A stretch of 36,317 nucleotides of DNA from Spirochaetota bacterium (GTDB taxonomy: Bacteria; Spirochaetota; Spirochaetia; JABEVK01), in the NCBI GenBank assembly GCA_020049045.1, contig JAIFLN010000019.1, forward strand, positions 67,609-103,925. Reading direction: 5' to 3'. Positions 32,369-36,317 of this stretch are shown here, one piece after another. The notes beneath the pieces were generated by a model. That model was not told where the DNA came from, did no database searches, and was given only the letters and a program-made list of their open reading frames with translations. Both the position numbers and the translations under genes were made by a program. The stretch's first letter is position 1. Each line of letters opens with the position of its first letter.

Positions 32369-33232
32369 TCAAGGGTTTTCGGAACCGAAGATCCGGGCTG
32401 CGTGGTGGGGATCCAGACCTTCGAAGGCCTTGCGTGCCCAGATGGCATCGGGAGTTTCCAAGGATGCTCGCACCTCAGAAACCCGACCATTCCGACGCTC
32501 GTAGGATAGATAGCTCCATGCTTTTCCAGGAACCCAGTCTTGCCAAACAGCACCGTAAGGCCAAGCTCTCTGAAACCAGTGATGACGAAGCCAACTGACC
32601 CTGGAACCAGGTTCAACTTGGGAGGAGGAAGTGCTTTCTGAAGAGTCAGAACGACCGGGAATCGTCGTCAAAACGATGGCGGCCCCTAGAAGCAGGATGT
32701 TCAATACCAGCAAGCGCCACCGGCGACCTAGACTTGCTCCGCTAGGATTCAAGAGGGTCAAAAGACTGAGTATCAGATAGAGGCTTGATCCTGTGATGAT
32801 TACCCAGCCTGTGATAACTCTGGGGGTGAAACCAGTGGAGACCGTTGAAACCTGGGCTTGTACTTCCCGAACTCCCAATATCTCCCGTGCTTTATCAAGA
32901 TTTTGTGGTTCAAACCAAATCCGTGATATTGAAGATCCGGGTCGGAAGATTGTTTTCAAACTTGTCAGCCAGGGATCCCTTCGAGGATCTTGGAGAATCA
33001 GCCGAGTCTCGAGATTGGCAAGGGCAAGTAGCTGCAGTCCTTCAAAGGCAGAAACATCGACGACGGCATTGGTCCAGCCAATCACTGTGATGCCGGACTC
33101 TTCCATTTTCCGAATGGATTCTTGCTCTTGCTCTCGTGGTACGTCCCAAGAGATCCAAGCAGGTGCGGTGTCCAAGGAATAGACAGCGGTACTGGTGAAA
33201 AACAATATCGACAGTACAAAAAGCCGCTTCAT
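32369..33232 (-). CDS. Unknown envelope protein with signal peptide and paired central membrane helices
   Basis: From ATG 33232 the 287-aa product starts with a signal peptide (MKRLFVLSILFFTSTAVYS). An extracytoplasmic region of about 120 residues follows, then two hydrophobic helices (VITGWVIITGSSLYLILSLLTLL and LLVLNILLLGAAIVLTTI) flanking a basic cytoplasmic loop, and a C-terminal domain rich in Trp and Arg (WLRHHWFQRAWPYGAVWQDWV). I do not recognise a family. It begins 5 bp after the DUF212 gene and ends 57 bp before the RnfC-like gene, so it is probably co-transcribed with the Rnf-like module and could be a partner. Confidence 0.68.
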   Translation of the reverse strand: MKRLFVLSILFFTSTAVYSLDTAPAWISWDVPREQEQESIRKMEESGITVIGWTNAVVDVSAFEGLQLLALANLETRLILQDPRRDPWLTSLKTIFRPGSSISRIWFEPQNLDKAREILGVREVQAQVSTVSTGFTPRVITGWVIITGSSLYLILSLLTLLNPSGASLGRRWRLLVLNILLLGAAIVLTTIPGRSDSSESTSSSQVEPGSRVSWLRHHWFQRAWPYGAVWQDWVPGKAWSYLSYERRNGRVSEVRASLETPDAIWARKAFEGLDPHHAARIFGSENP

Positions 33233-33237
33233 GGATC

Positions 33238-33705
33238 TCACAGGTTGCAGAAAGCCGTCGCAAGGAACAGCCCGAGGAGACAACCGACAATGACTTCAGG
33301 GCCTTTGTGACCATGGATCTCCTTGACAGGCTTATGGGCGGTTACCCACCGGGCATTCATATCCTCGATGATTTGATTCAGGGCACGGGCTTGATTCCCT
33401 GCCGCTTGACGGACACCCAAAGCATCACGAATGGCCATGGCAGAAAAGAATAAAGAAACCATAAACAGCGGGGAGTCAATTCCGACTCGAAACCCAACAG
33501 CAGCGGTCAAGGCGGAAACAACAGCCGAGTGACTCGATGGCATACCGCCAGTCGTCCAAACAAGAGTCCCCAGAAGATCACGTTTCGCCAACCGGGAACG
33601 TGACCGCAAGATCGAGATCAATGCCTTGATGAACTGGGCCAAAAACCAAGCTGTTAAGGCTGACAGGAAAATAGGGTCAGAAATGAGATGGCGGAAGGAC
33701 TCCAT
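33238..33705 (-). CDS. DUF212 / divergent PAP2-family membrane protein
   Basis: A 155-aa membrane protein with the DUF212 (acid phosphatase/vanadium haloperoxidase-related) signatures: QFIKALISILRSR at the N-terminus, GGMPSSHSAVVSALTAAVGF in the middle, AIRDALGVRQAAGNQARALN, and a C-terminal GHKGPEVIVGCLLG. Members are predicted lipid-phosphate phosphatase relatives whose substrates are not known. It has no clear Shine-Dalgarno. A promoter candidate ends a few bases before the ATG. It appears to be the first gene of the operon that contains the Rnf-like genes. Confidence 0.87.
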   Translation of the reverse strand: MESFRHLISDPIFLSALTAWFLAQFIKALISILRSRSRLAKRDLLGTLVWTTGGMPSSHSAVVSALTAAVGFRVGIDSPLFMVSLFFSAMAIRDALGVRQAAGNQARALNQIIEDMNARWVTAHKPVKEIHGHKGPEVIVGCLLGLFLATAFCNL

Positions 33706-33714
33706 GTTTGGGCC

Positions 33715-33743
33715 AGTTTGGCCGACGACCTCCCCTTTGTCAA
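33715..33743 (-). promoter_or_regulatory. Candidate promoter of the DUF212/Rnf-like operon
   Basis: On the minus strand a consensus TTGACA (33743-33738) with a 17-bp spacer leads to a weak -10, CAAACT (33720-33715). The start would fall about three bases before ATG 33705, giving a nearly leaderless message, which fits the missing Shine-Dalgarno. The weak -10 keeps confidence low. Confidence 0.35.
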
Positions 33744-33770
33744 GGTTGCCTTTTCTTGTAGGGTAAAGTG

Positions 33771-34712
33771 ATGAGACTCCCCTTCATAGCCGGAATTAAC
33801 GACCACGATCGTCGCCTTGAGTCTGTCCTACGCCGCCTGCTCCCAAACCAGAGTCTGGGAGCTCTCCATAAGGCTCTCCGGCAAGGGGATATCCGGCTCA
33901 ACGGCTTGAAAGCCTCCTCAGACTCCAGGGTCTCTACAGGGGATGAAATTGCTGTTTGGGAGGCACTGATTCCCACTGTAGATTCACCCAAATCCACCGT
34001 TGTTCCGTCAGCCGAATTGCCTCCAGAGTGGATTTTGTTTGAAGGCATTGACTTCCTGGTCATTAATAAACCCTCTGGCCTTTTGGTTCACCGTGGTGAG
34101 GAACGAGACCCTAACCCGCAGAAACAGCCCCTTGATAATTTGGTGCGCTCCTGGTTGGCGCAGTCAGCCTCCAACTCCTTGAGTTTCCGCCCGGGACCGT
34201 TGCATAGGCTAGACCGGCAGACTTCCGGTCTAGTCGTCTTTTCCAAAACTTTGGTGGGAGCCCGCAGCTTCAGCCTGGCTCTCGCCGAAAGAATGGTAAA
34301 AAAAACATATTTGACAGTCGTTAGTGGGCTTCTCAATGGTTCACGTGACATCACGGCACCTCTGATCCGGGATGAGAGCGCAAGAATGACCCGTACAATC
34401 CCCTCGGCTGAGTCCAAAGCAGAGGAAGCTCACTCTTTGTTTGTTCCCCTGGCTCAAGCCAAGGGTATGACTCTGGTTGAAGTCGATTTGGGAACCGGTC
34501 GCACCCACCAAATACGAGCCCACGCCAAAGCCCTGGGTCTGTCTCTCGCCGGTGATCAGAAGTATGGCGGAGGCTCCCGTCCCCCGGGTCTCGACGTTGA
34601 CTGGCTGCTTCATGCTTGGAAGTTGAATTGTGAGCTCATGCCTTCTCTCGAGGCACCTTTACCACCGTTCCGGGCGCAATGGGTCGAAAAAACTTTCAAG
34701 ATTCACCTCTAA
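33771..34712 (+). CDS. RluC/RluD-family pseudouridine synthase
   Basis: A 313-aa enzyme that isomerises uridines in rRNA or tRNA. An S4 RNA-binding domain fills about residues 12-65 (RLESVLRRLLPN, ALRQGDIRLNG). The catalytic domain has FLVINKPSGLLVH, the catalytic Asp in GPLHRLDRQTSGLVVFSKT, KKTYLTVV and the LGTGRTHQIRAHAKALGLSLAGDQKYGG block. The exact target cannot be assigned. ATG 33771 is preferred to the track GTG 33768, with AGGG about 7 nt upstream. The candidate flagellin promoter overlaps its stop codon. Confidence 0.93.
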   Translation: MRLPFIAGINDHDRRLESVLRRLLPNQSLGALHKALRQGDIRLNGLKASSDSRVSTGDEIAVWEALIPTVDSPKSTVVPSAELPPEWILFEGIDFLVINKPSGLLVHRGEERDPNPQKQPLDNLVRSWLAQSASNSLSFRPGPLHRLDRQTSGLVVFSKTLVGARSFSLALAERMVKKTYLTVVSGLLNGSRDITAPLIRDESARMTRTIPSAESKAEEAHSLFVPLAQAKGMTLVEVDLGTGRTHQIRAHAKALGLSLAGDQKYGGGSRPPGLDVDWLLHAWKLNCELMPSLEAPLPPFRAQWVEKTFKIHL

Positions 34713-34723
34713 GGTGCCGATCC
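34696..34723 (+). promoter_or_regulatory. Candidate sigma-28 (FliA) promoter of the flagellin gene
   Basis: TCAA at 34696-34699, a 16-bp spacer and GCCGATCC at 34716-34723 resemble the FliA consensus TAAA-N15-GCCGATAA (3/4 and 6/8 matches). The element straddles the rluC/D-like stop codon; the start would fall near 34730, giving a leader of about 95 nt. Confidence 0.55.
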
Positions 34724-34778
34724 TATGAAATGAAGGAGTCGAATGGATTCGGCTTTCTTCAAGGCTTTATGCGTCTCT

Positions 34779-34792
34779 CGAACTATGGTTCG
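34779..34792 (+). repeat. Leader hairpin of the flagellin mRNA
   Basis: CGAAC-TATG-GTTCG is a perfect 5-bp stem with a 4-nt loop in the predicted flagellin leader, 12 bases before the Shine-Dalgarno hairpin. It may stabilise the message or influence the folding of the ribosome site. Confidence 0.5.
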
Positions 34793-34803
34793 GGTATCCG
34801 ACG

Positions 34804-34825
34804 TAATATTCAAGGAGGAATATTA
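34804..34825 (+). promoter_or_regulatory. Shine-Dalgarno hairpin of the flagellin gene, CsrA-type site
   Basis: TAATATTC-AAGGAG-GAATATTA is a perfect 8-bp inverted repeat with the Shine-Dalgarno AAGGAG as its six-base loop; the 3' arm runs into the A of the ATG. A GGA displayed in a hairpin loop over a flagellin ribosome site is the known layout for CsrA repression of flagellin in Bacillus and Borrelia. Confidence 0.75.
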
Positions 34826-35685
34826 TGATCATCAACCACAACATGAGCGCCATCAACGCTCAGCGTGTTCAGGGTGACTCTGTTAAGGACGTCACCAGGA
34901 ATATGGAGAAGTTGGCTTCCGGCTTCCGTATCAACAAAGCCGGTGACGATGCCTCGGGTTTGGCTGTTTCTGAAAAGATGCGGTCACAGATCCGTGGTTT
35001 GAACCAGGCTTCCCGCAATGCGGCCGACGGTGTGTCGTTCATTCAGACCACGGAAGGTTACCTGCAGGAAAGTCAGGACGTTCTCCAGCGCCTCCGCGAA
35101 TTGTCCGTGCAGTCCTCCAACGGTATTTATACCGCCCAGGACCGCCAGCAAATCCAGGTCGAAGTGTCCCAGCTTGTGGACGAAATCGATCGGGTTGCTT
35201 CGCACGCCCAGTTTAACGGAATGAATATGCTGACCGGGTCATTCGCTCGCGAAGAGGGCACGAACTCCGTTCCCGCCTCCATGTACTTCCATATCGGAGC
35301 CAACGTGGATCAGCGGACTCGTGTGTACGTGGGGACCATGACTGCTTCCGCCCTGGGTCTGAAAGACCTTGGCGACGGCAAGAAAATCTCCTTGGCCACT
35401 CCCGACGAAGCCAACCGCGCGATCATGACCTTCGACGCCGCCCTCAACCGGGTGAGCAAGCAGCGGGCCGACCTCGGTGCCTACCAGAATCGCCTTGAAT
35501 TTGCGATCAAGGGCATTGATATCGGGGCCGAAAACCTGCAGGCCAGCGAAAGCCGGATCCGGGACGTCGATATGGCCAAGCAAATGGTTGACTACACCAA
35601 GAACCAGATCCTGGTCCAATCGGGCAACGCCATGCTGGCGCAGGCCAATCAACGGTCGCAATCGACCTTGCAATTGTTGGGCTAA
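34825..35685 (+). CDS. flaB: Flagellin, spirochaete core filament protein FlaB
   Basis: A 286-aa flagellin that builds the core of the periplasmic flagellar filament. The conserved D0/D1 N-terminus ([57 protein letters not shown]) and C-terminus ([63 protein letters not shown]) are complete, with only a short variable centre, as in spirochaete FlaB. There is no signal peptide; export is by the flagellar type III system. AAGGAGG precedes the ATG by 7 nt and sits in a hairpin loop. A hairpin terminator follows, and a second flagellin copy lies 265 bp downstream. Confidence 0.97.
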   Translation: MIINHNMSAINAQRVQGDSVKDVTRNMEKLASGFRINKAGDDASGLAVSEKMRSQIRGLNQASRNAADGVSFIQTTEGYLQESQDVLQRLRELSVQSSNGIYTAQDRQQIQVEVSQLVDEIDRVASHAQFNGMNMLTGSFAREEGTNSVPASMYFHIGANVDQRTRVYVGTMTASALGLKDLGDGKKISLATPDEANRAIMTFDAALNRVSKQRADLGAYQNRLEFAIKGIDIGAENLQASESRIRDVDMAKQMVDYTKNQILVQSGNAMLAQANQRSQSTLQLLG

Positions 35686-35705
35686 GGGTTTATGTTTACG
35701 GCTGG

Positions 35706-35751
35706 ATGGTCTCCTTTCAGAAATGAAAGGAGCCATTCGGCTGGTTTTTTT
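35706..35751 (+). terminator. Rho-independent terminator after flaB
   Basis: ATGG-t-CTCCTTTCA / GAAA loop / TGAAAGGAG-CCAT forms a 13-bp stem with one bulged base, followed after 8 bases by seven T residues. The position, 20 bases after the flaB stop, fits a terminator for the flagellin message. Confidence 0.75.
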
Positions 35752-35790
35752 GTTCTTTGACAGCTCCTTTCTGTTTTTTCATCTTGTCCA

Positions 35791-35859
35791 GGTCGGCAAG
35801 GACGCGGGCTTTCCAGCCCCCTACTCGGGGGTCAGGAGAACCCGTATCCTTGTCTGACC
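35791..35859 (+). repeat. Large imperfect inverted repeat between the flagellin genes
   Basis: Paired arms in order: GGTC/GACC, CAAGGA/TCCTTG, GGG/CCC, TTTCC/GGAGA-like, and CCCCC/GGGGG around a TACTC loop. About 20 base pairs form within 69 nt, with a few mismatches and one bulge. No T-tract follows it, so it is not a simple terminator. It could be a leader structure of the second flagellin message, a processing site or a small RNA; nothing in the sequence decides. Confidence 0.6.
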
Positions 35860-35915
35860 GGTTCTGTATTGGCACGACGCGTGGTGTCAGTCAGTACTCA
35901 AAGGCAGGGTCAAGG

Positions 35916-35931
35916 TCAAGGATGGCCTTGA
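35916..35931 (+). repeat. Leader hairpin before the second flagellin copy
   Basis: TCAAGG-ATGG-CCTTGA is a perfect 6-bp stem with a 4-nt loop, eight bases before AGGAGG. It does not enclose the Shine-Dalgarno, unlike the hairpin in front of the intact flaB. No convincing sigma-28 or sigma-54 promoter was found in this interval. Confidence 0.5.
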
Positions 35932-35950
35932 AGGAATCCAGGAGGGTACC

Positions 35951-36317
35951 ATGATCATTAACCATAATATGAGCGCCATCAACGCCAACCGCGTTCTCGG
36001 CACAACCGGGCCAGCGATGACGCTTCGGGCTTGGCCGTTTCTGAAAAGATGCGGTCACAAATCCGCGGCTTGAACCAAGCCGGACAGAACATCCAGAACG
36101 GGATTTCGTTTATCCAGACCACGGAAGGTTACCTGCAGGAAACTCAGGACATTGTGCATCGCGTCCGCGAGCTCGCTGTCCAAGCTTCCAACGGCATTTA
36201 CACTCAGAATGACCGGCAGATGATTCAAGTGGAAGTCAGTCAACTGGTGGATGAAGTCAACCGCGTTGCCTCGCATGCCCAGTTCAATACGATGAATATG
36301 CTCACTGGTGCTTTTGC
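35951..36317 (+). pseudogene. Second flagellin copy, frameshifted by a 55-bp internal deletion and cut by the window edge
   Basis: ATG 35951, with AGGAGG just upstream, opens [20 protein letters not shown]. The frame then shifts and stops at TGA 36071 after 40 codons. In another frame the flagellin continues [30 protein letters not shown]...[27 protein letters not shown] to the window edge without a stop. Compared with flaB, 55 bp between codon 18 and the DDASG motif are missing, including the MEKLSSG segment. The rest is well conserved, so the event is recent or is an assembly or sequencing artefact. The remaining 3' part is outside the window. Confidence 0.85.

Noticed and set aside
35868-35885. 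TGGCAC-like sequence resembling a sigma-54 promoter before the second flagellin
   Set aside because: The -12 element reads GTGG in place of TTGC, so the GC pair is missing at the required spacing.

Overview
The window reads as chromosomal DNA of a motile spirochaete of the Treponema/Spirochaeta type. The evidence is a spirochaete-style core flagellin (FlaB, about 286 aa, starting [15 protein letters not shown]), a second flagellin copy beside it, the gene order spoVG-rplY-pth-tilS, and the cluster rplU-prp-rpmA-obg-nadD-lytR-rsfS. I cannot name a genus. No insertion sequence, prophage, CRISPR array or rRNA gene was seen. Most genes lie on the minus strand in tightly overlapping (ATGA/GTGA) operons.

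Layout. 1-2216 (minus): spoVG, tRNA-Gln(UUG), rplY/ctc, pth and tilS (cut by the left edge). A divergent promoter pair at 2345-2446 also drives a very acidic 80-aa protein (plus). 2726-6754 (minus): rplU, prp, rpmA, obg, nadD, lytR-like and rsfS, behind a promoter that overlaps the gltD stop. 6813-14583 (minus): argS, gltB, gltD. 14990-16483: DUF3006 protein (plus) convergent with a ComEC-type metallo-beta-lactamase protein and an ICMT-like methyltransferase (minus). 16557-18569 (plus): UvrD/Rep helicase. 18577-26361 (minus): an eight-gene operon with an orphan Cas2-like protein, prfB (with a programmed +1 frameshift), a PEGA-domain envelope protein, ftsY, a YwqK-like secreted protein and lolC-lolD-lolE. 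26467-27717 (plus): secreted FN3/TPR-like protein. 27689-33705 (minus): DUF212/PAP2-like, a membrane protein, RnfC-like, RnfD-like, RnfA-like and GH57-like. 33771-36317 (plus): RluC/D pseudouridine synthase, flagellin, and a broken flagellin copy running off the edge.

The most interesting region is 27689-32311. RnfC-, RnfD- and RnfA-like proteins are encoded without RnfG, RnfE or RnfB, and the motifs that bind the membrane cofactors in classical Rnf/NQR are absent: the RnfA- and RnfD-like proteins contain no cysteine, the RnfD-like protein has no SGAT flavinylation motif, and the RnfC-like protein has lost the AEC of its NAAECEPY motif. The two ferredoxin-type Cys clusters of RnfC are intact. 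The last gene is a GH57 4-alpha-glucanotransferase relative whose catalytic motifs are also replaced. Frames and translational coupling are intact, so this looks like a repurposed module rather than decay.

Other notable points: a tRNA-Gln gene nested inside the spoVG reading frame, a pth gene whose only workable start is CTG, a flagellin Shine-Dalgarno presented in the loop of a perfect hairpin, and a 55-bp frameshifting deletion in the second flagellin that fits exactly between two short direct repeats. Everything here comes from reading the sequence and recalled family knowledge. No search or folding program was run.
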